NCBI RefSeq assembly: GCF_943734655.1
Contig: NC_071353.1
Coordinates: forward strand, 156,192,179 to 156,256,178
Length of the DNA: 64,000 bases
Reading direction: 5' to 3'
Origin: Sabethes cyaneus
Lineage: Eukaryota > Arthropoda > Insecta > Diptera > Culicidae
This document shows positions 1 to 12,060 of this stretch, one piece after another (within the stretch, counting starts at the first letter, position 1; each line of letters starts with the position of its first letter). A model generated the notes under the pieces. The model was not told where the DNA came from. It saw only the letters and a list, made by a program, of their open reading frames with translations, and ran no database searches. The position numbers and the translations under genes are program-made.

Positions 1-1527
1 GCTGTGGAAAACATTCCACCGCGCACGCCGGTTCGTTGGTTACATCCAGCGCGGAGCGGATGAAAGTGAAAGCGGCGCAATACACGCGGTGGTTTTTAGG
101 CGACGAGGGGCAGCACACTCAGTCTTCCCAACCATATAATGGCGATGGCCTTTTGTTTGCTTGTCTTTACTTTACTAACTGTTTCGCTTGCTTTTCGGTG
201 AAGAATGCTCTGCACAGCAGAGCGTAGCGATGCAGGCAATCCTGACTGTATTCTAATTGTTGACTCTTTTCTTTTAATTCTCAGTAAAAAAAAGTTCGGC
301 GGTGATACTGACAGTGACGGTAATTCTGACAGTTTGTATCACCAACAAACTTGTCTACTCATTGACACGTAGTAGCCATTGAAGTGACGCACAATTCAAA
401 GAACTGAACCTTAATTCTCGCTCTTCAACCATGTTGGATGTATTTTTCAACTGAACAGTGTGGTTAAAGTTTCACTTTTCTTTCACGTGCGATCGGCAAC
501 CTAGAGAAGAGATTTTACCCCCCTTTATTTTCAAATGCTCAATTATCTTCCACCGTCGCCGCCGCCGCCTAAACGAAACTGAGCGCAAAGCATGTGCGAT
601 TCAAAACAATGCACACTGTGGCTACGGGTGGTTTGTCCGACGACGGTAGTGGGAAGGCGGGGGGGGGGCTCGACACTGAATTAGGTTGGTAGCCTTAGGC
701 AGAGACCATTACGACGACGCCGCGCCGCCGCTCACTCTAGAGCTAGAAGCAGAGTCAACGATTCATCGCCCAGCACAGGTTAACATCGGAAAATGTGATG
801 CAAGCGTGCGAGGTGTGAAAAGTCATCACGGCAACCAAGGGCCGGAAGGAGGCGTGGGGGGGGGGGAGAGAAACCATTTAAATAAGCTCCAGCGGTTGCT
901 TTGTCTATTGTTGCTTTGCTCTCTAACCGTCCTGCAAGTATGTATTCTATGTAATTGCGTTAGCGTTTTCAGTCATCAGTCGTCGTCAGTTGTGCCAGAC
1001 GAAAATCGAAAGTTTACGACCCTCAATCCATTCGTTGGAAAATTGCCTCCTGTTGGTAGGTACATAACCGCAAATTCACTTTTTTTCTCGCGTACCTAAC
1101 CTACGCAGAGCAGGCACACAATTATTAATCGCTATTACAATTTACCAGCTTTAGCTGGTAAACCAACCGAACACGAATTCAAACGTTAGAAATGGAGGTG
1201 AGGCGAAATAAAAAAAATCAGGTTAATAATTTCGAAACCAACAACTGGAGCTTGGCTTGTGGTTTTGGGGGAAATTTTGCCCCCCAAACGAAGTGTGTTT
1301 CTGGTGCAGAGCAACTATCTACTGTACTGCTGTTAGCCTGCCTGCTAGGCTAACCGAGGTCAGACGGATTTGTCTGGAAAATGATTCCACCAAATCGAAC
1401 TAATTCATTTCGATCAAACCAACCATCAGAAGCGACTACAGCAATCTGCTAAGGGGATAAGCCACCCACGACGGCAAGACACAATGCACAGTGGTGCAAA
1501 AGGGCGAAAAGCGATTTTTTTTGTCCT
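1..1527. other. 5' edge, non-coding; possible promoter and untranslated exon
   Basis: No supportable coding region is seen. About 540-1060 is GC-richer than its surroundings, with GCC-rich and poly-G stretches. Three TCAGT initiator-like pentamers lie at 970-974, 976-980 and 986-990, followed by a good splice donor (GTAGGT at 1056-1061). An open frame over 686-1099 has a Leu-rich run but no nearby ATG and opens from a TTG, so it is not called as a gene. The stretch from 1100 to 1527 shows nothing recognisable. A role as 5' exon of the downstream lectin gene is possible but unproven. Confidence 0.35.
978..1055 (+). promoter_or_regulatory. Candidate transcription start and short 5' untranslated exon
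   Basis: A cluster of three arthropod initiator-like TCAGT motifs (970-990) sits 65-85 bases before a consensus-like donor, TTG|GTAGGT, at 1056. A T/A-rich element (TTTAAATA, around 878-886) lies about 90 bases upstream, too far for a classic TATA box. This layout suits a short first exon feeding a long first intron, but no transcript evidence is available. Confidence 0.2.
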
Positions 1528-2885
1528 AGTGTCTTTTACTTTCATTTCACCATTTATGGCCTTTAGCCCTTTTGTTCGTATGAACATCCTTCTTAATCTA
1601 AAGCTGTCGAAAGTTCGTCAGCGCTTACTATAATGAAAATAAAAGAATAAATTTTTTGTGTTAGGAAATCTAGACATAGTTTCTCCGGCAAAGTTGTAAA
1701 TATTATAAAAACAAGCAACTTAGCTGAAGAAATAAAATTTCTATTTTTATCGAGTGCTGAACTATACGCCATATTCTTTAAAACTTCTTTAAAAATTGGT
1801 TTTTCATACTTAACTTTTGTTAGTTACATTTTACAAGTATACAATGTTCTAAGCAATTATCGAAGCTCTCAAAATACACGTTTTTGCAGAAGACCGCAAA
1901 TCTCTTGGACCTTTACTTGCTGAGTTATCGCATATTCTAGCTTTAAATTTCCATAGTTTCACGAGCCCATGGGGTAAAATAGGGCAAGCGGATTTAAGAA
2001 AAAAAAGCGCTTCATCTTAAAGCTTAAGTCGAGTACAATAAACTTGTCCGGGTTCCGCTTGTCCTCAACCACCCAAATAAGAGTACGGCAAGCATTCGTT
2101 TTATATGTTTGGCGTTCGCTAAAGGCTCGATGCACGTCCATTTTTTTGTGTTAGTATACACATGCTTTCTTCGGCAAAGTTATGGAAAATATAAAGGTAT
2201 ACAACTTTGCTAAAGAAATGACATTTCTATCGCTATCGAGTGCAGAGCTGTTGTAGAGCATTTTCTTTGGAAATTTAAAAAAAAAGTTTTTCATATTTAG
2301 CGTATGTCTAGTTGCATGTTACTTATTTCGCTTATTTAAGCTTTATTTTTCCTTAACTTCACGAGCCAAAAGCGATAACTTTGTAGGGAAAGGTCCTAGA
2401 GATTTGCAATCTTCTGCAAAAACGTGTATTTTGAGTCCTTCAATAATCGTCTAGAACCATAGATTCCTGTAAAATGCAACCAACATAAGCTAAGTATGAA
2501 AAACTAATGTTTAAAGAATTTCCAAGGAAAAAACTCTATAGCTCTACACTCGATAGGAATAGAAATGCCATTTCTTTAGCAAAACTGTTTATCTTTATAT
2601 TTTCTATAACTTTGTTGAAGAAACCATGTGTCTATCTAAGCCTATAGCTCAGCACTCGGGAAAGATATGAATTTTATTTCTTCAGCTAAGTTGCTTGTTT
2701 TTACAATATTAATAACTTGGCCGAAGAAACTAGGTCTATATTTCCTAACACAAAAAAGTTATTTTTTTATTTTCATTATAGTAAGCGATAACGAACTTTT
2801 GACAGTTTTGGATTAAGGTGGGTACTCATACGAACAAACGCGCTGAAGACCATAAATGATCAAATGAAAGCAAAAGACACGAGAC
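1528..2885. mobile_element. Large inverted-repeat (foldback-type) element
   Basis: The left arm (about 1528-1960) and right arm (about 2385-2885) are imperfect inverted copies. For example TTTGTTCGTATGA near 1570 matches the complement of TCATACGAACAAA near 2827, and TTTTTGCAGAAGA near 1884 matches TCTTCTGCAAAAA near 2410. The middle (about 2155-2290) is itself inverted relative to about 2515-2650. No coding capacity is visible. Target duplications could not be fixed, so the class is unknown. Confidence 0.6.
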
Positions 2886-5800
2886 ACGAGATCCCTATAA
2901 CGGAAGCAAACCAAAGCTTTTTTTCCATATATTCCTGACTCTGATAAAATTTGGACATATTTCTAATTGATTTGAATTAATTTGGATTGAATTTGGCCAT
3001 TTTCGGAATGAATGCGGCATAATTAACGCGGATTTGGAAGATTTTGGATCGGATTTGCGCTTGGCTTTGGAGCAGCTTTGGACAAATTTCGATTGGATGT
3101 GCATGGCTTTGTTCGGACTTGAACTAATTTGAATTGGATTTGGATCAGTTTTAGGCTGGATTTGGACTAATTTCTATTGAATTTTGATAATTGTGAATCG
3201 ATTAGATTAATTTTAGTCTTATTTTGGTTGGATTTTGACGAATTTCGATTGCATTTGGAGTGGTTCGGATCAGATTTCGATTAATGTGGATTGGATTTAG
3301 AATAATTTGAATTAGATTTGGACTTATAATAATCGGATTTGGACAAAGTTCGATTAAATTTGGATGATTTTGGTCAGATGTATTATTTTTTTTGTCGAAC
3401 TAGATCGGTTGGGAGGGATTTGCACAAATTTAAATTGATTTGTATTGGAGATGGACAAATTTCGATTGGATTCGAACTAATTCGGATTGCACTGATTTGG
3501 AATAGCTTTGATTTGGAGTAGTTTATTTCAATTTGGAATGACTTTGATTAAATTTGAAAAAATCCGATTGGATTTGGTCTCATTTGTAATGGATTTAAAT
3601 GATTTTAAACGGATTAGATTGATTGTGGACTAATTTGGACTGAATTCGGACAAATTTCAATCGGATTTGGATGGTTTTTGTCGTATTTGGACTGGATTTG
3701 AATACGATTTGGACATATTTCTAATTGATTTAGATCGAATTTGGGCAATTATCGATTGAATGCGGATTAATTTGGGTAGGATTTGTACTAATTTGGAGTA
3801 GCTTTGGACAAAATTCGATTGAATTTTCATTATTTTGTTCGGCGTTTGAACTAATTTGTATTGGATTAATATCGGTTTGGATTGGATTTGAACTAATTTC
3901 TATTGGATTTTGATAATTTGGAATAGTTTAGGTTGACGTATTTCGACAAATTTCGATTGGATTTGATCGATTTTGGTAGTATTTAAAATGATTTAGGAGG
4001 ATTAAATAGGTTTTGGACTAATTTGAATTCGAGTTGGATTGACTTGGAACATTTTTCATTGGATTTGGACTAATCTGGTCGGATTCTGATTGATTTGTAT
4101 TGGATTTGGACTCATTTGAATTGGATTTCGACCGTTTTGGATTAGTTTAGGATTAATTTCTATTGGATTTTGACGCTTTTGAACGGATTAGATGGATTTT
4201 GGACTAATTTGGGTTGTATTTGGATTAATTTCGATTGATGTGAATTGGATTTAGAATAATTTAAATTGGATTTGGACTTATTTGGATAAAATCCTATTGG
4301 ATTTGGATGATTTTGGTCGAATTTGATCGGTTGGATGGGATTTGCACAAATTTAGATTGATTTGTATTGGATTTCAACAATTTTCGATTGGATTTTAACT
4401 AATTTGGAACGGAGTTGCACTGATTTGGAATAGTTTTGGACTAATTTCGATTGGATTTCAATCAATTTGAACCAATTTCGATTTGGAATGATTTGGATTA
4501 AATTTGGAAAACTTTCGACTTGATTCGGTCTAATTTATAATGGATTAGATTGGTTTTGGACTAATTTGTATTGAATTCGGATAAATTTCAATTGGATTTG
4601 GATGACTTTGGTCGTATTGGGACCAATTTGAATTGAATTCTGTTATGATTTGGACATATTTCCAATAGATTTGAATTGAATTTGGACAATTTTCGAATGA
4701 ATTCGGATTAATTTGGATCGGATTTGCACTGATTTGGACAAATTTCGATTGGATTTTCATGATTTGGTTCGGTGTTTGAACTAATTTGAATTGGATTTGG
4801 ATTTTGAATGGATAAGATTGATTTTGGGCCAATTGATAATGGATTTGGACAAATTTCGATAAATTTGGACCGGCTTTGAATTAAAATCGATTGGATTTAG
4901 ATGCTTTTGGTCGGATTTAAATAGATTTGGCTGGATTAGTACTTGGTTTTGTACTAATTTGAATTCGATTTGGACTGACTTAGATTGAATTTAAAAAATG
5001 ATCAAATGGATTCGGACTAATTCGGTCCGATTAGGACGAATTTGAATTGGATTTGGACTGATCCGGATGGGATTTTGATTAATTGCTATTAGATTCGGAT
5101 AATTTAGGTGGCATTTGGACAATTTTAAATGGGATTTTGACTAATTTGAATTGGATTTGGACTTATTTGGATCGATTTGGATGATTTTGGTCATATTTGG
5201 ACCAATTTGAATTGAATTCTGATAAGATTTGGACATATTTCTAATTGATTTGTATTGAATTCGAGCAATTATCGAATGAATGCGGATTAATTTGGATAGG
5301 ATTTGGACTAATTTGGATCGCATTTGCACTGATTTGGTGTAGCTTAAGACAAATTTCGATTGGATTTGCTCGATTTTGGTAGGATTTAAAATGATTTAGG
5401 AGGATTAGATAGGTTTTGGACTAATTTGAATGCGAGTTGGATTGACTTGGAAAATTTTCCATTGAATTCAGACTAATCTGGTCGAATTCTGATTGATTTG
5501 TATTGGATTTGAACTCATTTGAATTGGATTTCGACCGTTTTGGATTAGTTTAGGATTAATTTATATTGGATTTTGACGCTTTTGAACGGATTAGATTGAT
5601 TTTGGACTAATTTTGGTTGTATTTGGATTAATTTCGATTGATGTGAATTGGATTTAGAATATTTTAAATTGGATTTGGACTTATTTGGATAAAGTTCTAA
5701 GGGATTTGCTGATTTCGGTCGAATTAGATCAGTTGGATGGGATTTGCACAAATTTAGATTGATTTGAATTGGATTTCAACAATTTTCGATTGGATTTGAA

Positions 5801-7065
5801 CTAATTTGGAACGGAGTTGCACTGATTTGGAATAGTTTTGGATTAATTTCGATAGGATTTCAATTAATTTGAACCAATTTCGATTTAGAATGACTTGGAA
5901 TAAAATTGCAAAATTTTCGATTTGATTTGGTCTAATTTATAACCGACTGGATTGGTTTTGGACTAATTTGGATTGAATTCGGATAAATTTCAATTGAATT
6001 TGGATGTTTTTGGTCGTATTGGGACCAATTTGAATTGAATTCTGATATGATTTGGATATATTTCCAACAGATTTGAATTGAATTTGAGCAATTTTCGAAT
6101 GAATTCGGATTAATTTGGATCGGATTTGCACTGATTTGGACAAATTTCGATTGGATTTTCATGATTTGGTTCGGTGTTTGAACTGATTTGAATTGGATTT
6201 AGATCGGTTTGGATTGGATTTTGAATGGAAAAGATTGATTTTTTGGACTAATTTGTAATGGATTTGGACAAATTTCGATTGATTTGGACCGGATTTGAAT
6301 TAATTTCGATTAGACTTAGATGCTATTGATAGGATTAAAATGGATTTGACTGGATTAGATGGGTTTTGTACTAATTTGAACGAATTCAAGACGAATTAGA
6401 ATGAATTTGAATTGAATTTTGACTGATCCGGATTGGCTTTCGATTAAGTGCTATTGCATTCGGATGATTTAGGTGGCATTTGGACAAATTTAAATGGAAA
6501 TTGGACTGATTTCGATTTGATTTGGTCTTATTTCGAATGAATTTTGTCTGATTAGGATTGGATTTGAACCTGTTTCGATTAGATGTAGAGTAATTACAAT
6601 AACCCAATTGTGATGATTTTGAGATTTGGCCTAACTCGAATAAGATTTGGACTAATTTTGATCGAATTCGGACTGATTTAAATTGAATTTAGATTAAGTT
6701 GGTCTACATCTGGATTAATTTTAATTGGATTTTGCTCGGCTTTGGGATAATTTGATCGTATGAGATTGGTTTAGTACTAATTTGTAAAAATATATATTAA
6801 TTTCAGACGATTTTGGTCGGATTTAGACTAATTTGAATGGGATTTGGACGAATTCAACTTGGATTCGGACTGATTTGGATCGGATTTCGATTGAATTTGA
6901 TTCAGATGGAATAATTTTTGATTGGATTCAGAATGATGTAAATAAAATTTGGACTAATTTCGATTTAATTTGTAGTAATACGGATCAAATTTGGATTAAG
7001 TTCGACTGGATTAGAATGCTTTTGGTTGGATTTCCAAATTCATTTAGAATGACCTGGATATAAAT
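2886..7065. repeat. Array A: degenerate AT-rich tandem array, 10-11 bp steps
   Basis: About 4.2 kb of repeated ATTTGGACTA / ATTTCGATTGG / ATTTGAATTGG steps. AATTT tracts recur every 10 or 11 bp, so the local dimer is about 21 bp. A higher-order copy of about 1.4 kb is visible: 3960-4060 corresponds to 5360-5460, and 4545-4785 to 5945-6185. Many short open frames on both strands are by-products of this composition. Confidence 0.85.
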
Positions 7066-7835
7066 ATAAATATAAATCTTAACATGTTATGCTATAGATT
7101 GGTAAAATTTGAGAAAGTCAATAGGCAAAAAAATTAAAAACTATTACAGTGCCGGTTATACATTTGCCTTACGGGGGGGAGGGGGGCAGGGTTGAGCCCC
7201 AATTGTAATTTTTCCGACGACAGAATTCGTCCCCAATTTCAGGGTATTTTTGTTCTCTTTTACGCATTTAATCGCGTAAATGAATAAAAATTAAAATACA
7301 GTTAAAACCCACAGTCTTCCACGTAACTGCACCATTCTTCCCAAAAGGGGGAAGGTGTACCGTCTGAAACTAAATTCTATGTACTTCTACAATTGGACTG
7401 GGAAAATTATTCTTTTAAGCTTTTCTTGAGACCGGACTTGAAACTGGATCTATTTCAGCACGATTAATTCCCTTATCGCAATAACACCGAGCAAACTTGA
7501 TACATTTTCCTCACTTTCGAGATTTTTTTGTATTGAAATAAATCTTTTCGAGCGGATGGTGTATGTGCCCCCATTAAATTAATCATGTTTCGCCTCAGAT
7601 TCTTGCTCCATTTCCAAAAAATAATTGGTACTAAGGTTTAAGCAAGTTTCAATCAGACTGGCATCAAACAAAATCTTACAGTTAAAGTTTGCAAACTACC
7701 CGAGCAGAGTTTTCGAGCAAATTCGAAACAAAATTTCATACCTTGATTGTCATGGATTTCGATTACTCGTTGTGATTTCCTTTTTTGGTTAAGCTCTTTA
7801 CAAAATTGATTGCAAAAAATGGTCAGAAAACTGGT
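7066..7835. other. Intergenic or intronic spacer with copy 1 of a ~200 bp direct repeat
   Basis: Holds a G-run near 7172-7187 and, at about 7236-7440, a segment repeated at about 8503-8672 (shared landmarks GGGTATTTTTGTTCTCTTTT, CTGCACCATTCTTCCCAAA and ATGTACTTCTACAA). No gene seen. Confidence 0.5.
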
Positions 7836-8439
7836 CCGGAAACATGGCCAGAAGAAGGCCATGCGCAGAGGATCAAAAGGTAGGCTCGAAAGAAGGCCAA
7901 AAAGCCAATAAAGAGCTTAGGTTAGAAATATAGAATGTGCCGGAATCCGGAATGAAGGCCAGAAAGATAGCCACAAAAAAAGAAAAAAGAAATCCAGAAC
8001 GCAGACTAAAAAGGGAGCAGATAAAAAGACCAAAAAAAAACAAAATAGAAAACCAGAAAAATGTCAGAAAAAAGGCCAGAAGAGAGACAGAAAGTTAAAG
8101 AATGCTAGGAAAAAGACCTAAAAAAACAAAAAGATGTCTAGAAAGAAGACCATGAAAAAACCTTCAAGAAAGCCAGGCAAAAACTCAGAAAAAAATCAGA
8201 AAGGAGGAAAAAAAGGCCAAATTGAAATCCAGTCAAAAAGAAGACCAGAAAAAATGTCAGAAAAAAGGCCAGACTGAAGGTCAGAAGAACGCCAGGACCA
8301 GAGAAAGACCAGAAAGAAGGCCACAGAGAGAGGACCAAAGAAAAGGCAAAAAGGCGTTCAGAAGATCACGAAGAAAGCCTGAACGAAAAAAAGCAAAGCT
8401 TTGGGCTTAAACGTCTAGCTAAGACTTGACGCTTCTTTT

Positions 8440-8500
8440 TCGACAGATTTCTCATCGGGCTGTTAGAGTACAGGACAGTGCAAAAATCCTACTGACTCTA
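8440..8500. repeat. SINE-like fragment
   Basis: This stretch shares landmarks with the fuller SINE-like sequence around 31430-31490 (AGAGTACAGGACA versus AGAGTGCAGGACA, then CTACTGACTCTAT versus CTATTGACTATAT). It lacks the tRNA-like head. It is a decayed relative at best. Confidence 0.35.
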
Positions 8501-8502
8501 TC

Positions 8503-8672
8503 ATTTCAGGGTATTTTTGTTCTCTTTTACGAAATGAAATTATGCATGTCTTCCGCTGCAACTGCACCATTCTTCCCAAAGGGGGAATGTGTAGCGTCTG
8601 TCGAAAACTAAATTCAATGTACTTCTACAATGGGACTTGTAAATTATTCTTGAAGCTTTTCTCGAACAGAAA
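8503..8672. repeat. Copy 2 of a ~200 bp direct repeat
   Basis: Diverged copy of 7236-7440 with the same order of landmarks and small indels. Purine-rich array B follows both copies, which suggests a duplication of about 1.27 kb that carried array plus leader. Confidence 0.6.
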
Positions 8673-9411
8673 AAATGCTAGAAAGGATAACTAGAAGATA
8701 AGGTCAAAAAGAATGCGTGGGAAAAAAGACTAGAAAAAAAAAACAGAAAGAAGGCATAGAAAAGCCTGTAAGAAAACCAGACATAAAAGGCAGAAAGAAG
8801 ACCCGAAATGAACTCAGGAAATTCCAAAAAAAAAAGATTAAAACGAAAGCTAGAAAGAAAGTTAGAAAGAATGCAGAAATATGTCCAAAAAGGAAGTCAT
8901 GCGGAATTGAAGCCTTTGAAAGCCAGACAGAAGACAAAAAAAGATCGAAAAGAATGATACAAAAACGACAAAAAGAAAATCGGAAGGAAGACCAAAACGA
9001 AGGTAGAAAGATCACAAACAAAGCCCGAAAAAAGATCAGAAAGAAAGTCAAAAATTAGACCAGGCACAAAGGCTGAAGAAGGCCTGCATACAAGGTAAAA
9101 AAAGAGCAGAAAAAAGCCAATATAGAAAATTAAAAAGAACGCCAAAAAAGTACCCCGAAAATAGGCCAAACCTGAGAGGTGGGCGGAATGCAGATCATGA
9201 AGAAAGCCGAACCAAATACCAGAATGAAGGCCCAAAGGAGGCCAGCCGGAAGTCTAAAAGAACGCCAGGAAAAAGACCAGAGGAAGGCGAACAGGGAAGA
9301 CCAAAGAAAAGGCAAAAGGATGTCCAGAAAGAAGGCCATGAAGAAAGCCCGAAAGAGCTCCACACAAAAAGTCTAGGAAAGGAAACCCAAAAAAGAAAGC
9401 CCAAAAGGAAG

Positions 9412-9519
9412 CCCAAGTAACAATTTGGGTTTTATTACACACTTATGATGGCATTTAAGACCAAAATTGGTCATTAGAACCGCCATAAGAGTATAATAAA
9501 ACTCACATTGTTTCTTGGG
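9412..9519. mobile_element. Palindromic ~108 bp MITE, copy 1 of 5
   Basis: The ends are inverted: CCCAAGTAACAATTTGGGTT at the left and the complement of ACTCACATTGTTTCTTGGG at the right. The centre is also near-palindromic (TTATGATGG / CCGCCATAAGAG). Related copies are at 36307, 43232, 43595 and 58262. Non-coding. Confidence 0.75.
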
Positions 9520-10105
9520 AGGCTTGAAATAAGGTCAAAAGAAGACTGGAAAAAAGTTTTAGAGAGAGGCCAGTATGAAAGCCCCAAGGAAGGGCCATAA
9601 AGAGTGCAGAAACATGTTTAGAAAGAAGGCCATGAAAAAGGCCTTCAGGGCAAACCAGACAGAAGATCAGAAATCAAATCGGAAAGAAGGCCAGCGACAA
9701 GTCCGGACAAGACATAAACAAGAAAAAAACGTCATAAAGGCAAAAATTCCGCGCAGAACGCCCAAAAGAAGACCAGATAAAAGATCGCAAACAAAGCCCG
9801 GAAATTGGTCCGAATAAAGAGACCATAAGTAAAACCAGAGGAAGGCCAGCACATAAGGCCAAAAAGAAAGACCCGAAAAGAAAATAAAAGCCAATAAAGA
9901 AGATCAAAAATAAGATCAGAAAGGAGAGGTCAGAATGCAGATAAAAAGAAACCCACAAAAAATAAAAAAAAATAGAAAACCAGAAAATTATCAGAAAGGA
10001 GGCCAGACGAAGGGGCAAAACGAATACCGGGTAACCAGAGAGAAGACCATAAAAAAGGCAAAGAGATGTTCAAAAGCAAGGCCATGAAGAAAGCTTGTTA
10101 GAAAG

Positions 10106-10446
10106 CCAGATGTGGAATAGTGGTCCGATTTCAAGTCCAATTTTGTTTGAAACTTTTTTTTTTGTCAACGTATTCGCGTTCTGGAACCGATCTCTTGTTA
10201 CTTGTTGACCGTCCACCACGAAGTTTATGCGAACGAGTGTGTTTGGATTGAACGTTTGCTGCCGTTGCTCCTGACACGATTGTTCCGTGCTGTTTTAGCC
10301 GGATTTAGCGGATTTGGCATTCTACCGTTACGGAATCGAACGGCCATTGCTAATTGAACTTTAAAAAGTAAAATAGGTTGAACTTTTTAAAAGAAAATTT
10401 AATTCATTTATTCTCACTTTCTTAACCTAGTTTAGCAAATCATTCT
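10106..10446. other. 3' flank of the F-box gene
   Basis: Unique-looking sequence. A TTTATT at 10407-10412 is an AATAAA poly(A) signal on the minus strand, 35-40 bases past the F-box stop codon. Nothing else recognised. Confidence 0.5.
10407..10412 (-). terminator. Poly(A) signal AATAAA of the F-box gene
   Basis: Exact AATAAA on the minus strand just downstream of the stop codon at 10447-10449. The spacing suits a very short 3' untranslated region. Confidence 0.55.
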
Positions 10447-11843
10447 CTACTGTATAACATCGAATATATCTGAACGAAATTTCTCGCGGTAATACCTAAC
10501 CGTACATCCCGCTGGCAACCTTTCGGTTGTAGCGAACTGCGAGCCGGAGCTGCCGTACAGATTCACATACTGCAAACTCGGAAAATTTGTTGCCATTGTT
10601 TTGGTCACTATCAGTAAACTATTTTCCAACGTTAACTGTTGGAGGCCGTCCATGGGCGGTAGGTGGCATGTCGGTAACATTCTGTTATACAGAATAAGCG
10701 CACGTAGAGTGCAGCAGAGTCCAGCCAACAGAGCATGTAGAGCAGTCATTCTACGCCAATCAATCTCCAAAGTTCTCAGCTGTGGAAAACAAACGTGGAT
10801 ATTTCCCGTTACTGGCACATTATCTCCTGAACACTTGAGTTTTAAATAGTGAACATTGGGAAAGAAATGTTGCACGGCAATGTCGAAATTCAACTCGGTT
10901 GTAGTGCAAATTTCGAGTATTTCAACATTGGATAAAACATGATTCGGTAGGAATGATCTTTCATCATAAAGCAAAGAAAGAACCTGTAGCAAAAAAAAAA
11001 AGAGTTGGGTGACAAAAAGTTCGCAATCAAAACTTTCAAATGACTTACCTTAAGATGCGTTAGGCTAGCCAAATATCGCATTGAAATATTTGGCTCAAGG
11101 CGTAATTTGGTCAACAGTGGACAGAACCTGCAGAGATGTTCAAAGTTCAAATAAAAAATGTCTAACCGAAGATCAATAGCTGTAAGCTTCGTTGCTTTTG
11201 TACATTCTTTAAACATATCAGCACAGCGGGTCCTTAGTGAATCATCGAAGTACTTCACTCGCAGATACTCCAGTGGCAATGTCTCAATTATCTTCGGAAG
11301 ATTACTAGGGTATGAGTGAGCTCGAAGCTTACGCAGATTCGGAGCTAGACGAATGATGTCAAACCCTGACCAATTTACTGTTACATCTAGTTCCTCCAAA
11401 TGCTCTAGGACCGGCAACCGGCAGTTGTAGGGTTCTAAAGCGCGCTGGTCCGGGTAGATTGTGAGCTTCGTAACACGTGGACATGCGGAAAGGAGTTTCA
11501 GCATCAGAAAGTCTGGTGAACCGTAACATGCAAATACTCGCACGGATGAGCCTATTTTCTCAACCGATGTCAGTATTTTTTTGGCATCCTTTTCTTCTAC
11601 GGTGAAATTGATCGGTTGACGGTATATGCAAATGCTCCGATAGGGACGTGTAATTGACGCTGGTTTGCAAAGTTTCAATCTCATTCTAATGCGACCCAGA
11701 AAGCCGTAGTCAAAAGCTACCTCGTTCCACTGTTGACATACCAAGGACAGCACTCTCCGTTCGGTCAGATGCGGTAAATAAACGAATATACGCTGTTTGA
11801 TTTCGAAGGGAAGATAATTGAAATGGGTTCCGCGAGAATCCAT
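10447..11843 (-). CDS. F-box / leucine-rich-repeat protein, two exons
   Basis: CDS is complement(11843..11049, 10983..10447), 443 residues. The intron has donor GTAAGT (11048 down) and a pyrimidine-rich acceptor ending CTACAG (10984); it is 65 bp and phase 0. Residues about 8-48 match an F-box (LPFEIKQRIFVYL, then LSLVCQQWNEVAF), which in known proteins binds Skp1 in an SCF ubiquitin ligase. The rest contains spaced Leu-rich segments (LEHLEELDV, LAPNLRKLRAHS, FPNVHYLKLKCS, FPQLRTLEID, LQQLTLENS), as in FBXL-type substrate adaptors. The ATG at 11841-11843 opens the F-box directly. The frame is intact across both exons, so it looks functional. It runs opposite to the lectin gene and would be nested in that gene's intron if the lectin 5' exon lies further left. 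The substrate is unknown. Confidence 0.88.
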
Positions 11844-12060
11844 AACGTCTGCCGATTTTAGCGATGTTGTCCACTTGCCGTTAAAATTATATTACTATAG
11901 TTTAATCTTCAACTGCAACTGCTTTCAACTGTAATCACTTAGCTTACAACTGGCACACTGAAACACACATCAGGTAAAACAGTTACCTGGCCTAATTTTA
12001 TACCTTGCGGTACTACCTAAACGTTTTTGATTAGAGTGCCTATATTATGAGTGACGACGC
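11844..12060 (-). promoter_or_regulatory. Putative promoter of the F-box gene
   Basis: On the minus strand a TATAAA box occupies 12002-11997, and an initiator-like TTTCAGTG sits near 11963-11956. Spacing to the TCAGT is about 43 bases, longer than the usual ~30, so the start site may differ. The start codon is about 115 bases downstream. Confidence 0.35.

Larger units (their letters stand above)
7836..10105. repeat. Array B: purine-rich degenerate tandem array
   Basis: GCCAGAAAGAAG / ACCAGAAAAAAG-like steps of about 11-12 bp with strong purine bias on the + strand. It is interrupted by a SINE-like scrap, a direct-repeat copy at 8503-8672 and a 108 bp MITE at 9412-9519. Lys/Arg-rich frames on + and Phe/Leu-rich frames on minus are compositional and are not called as genes. 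Confidence 0.75.

Noticed and set aside
686..1099. 137-codon frame with a Leu-rich signal-like run, considered as the missing lectin signal peptide
   Set aside because: No ATG before the hydrophobic run, and the donor at 1056 was not shown to give the phase-1 end needed by the exon at 24103.
8704..9058. Overlapping Lys-rich (+) and Phe-rich (-) frames
   Set aside because: Both come from purine-rich array B; no start context or domain.
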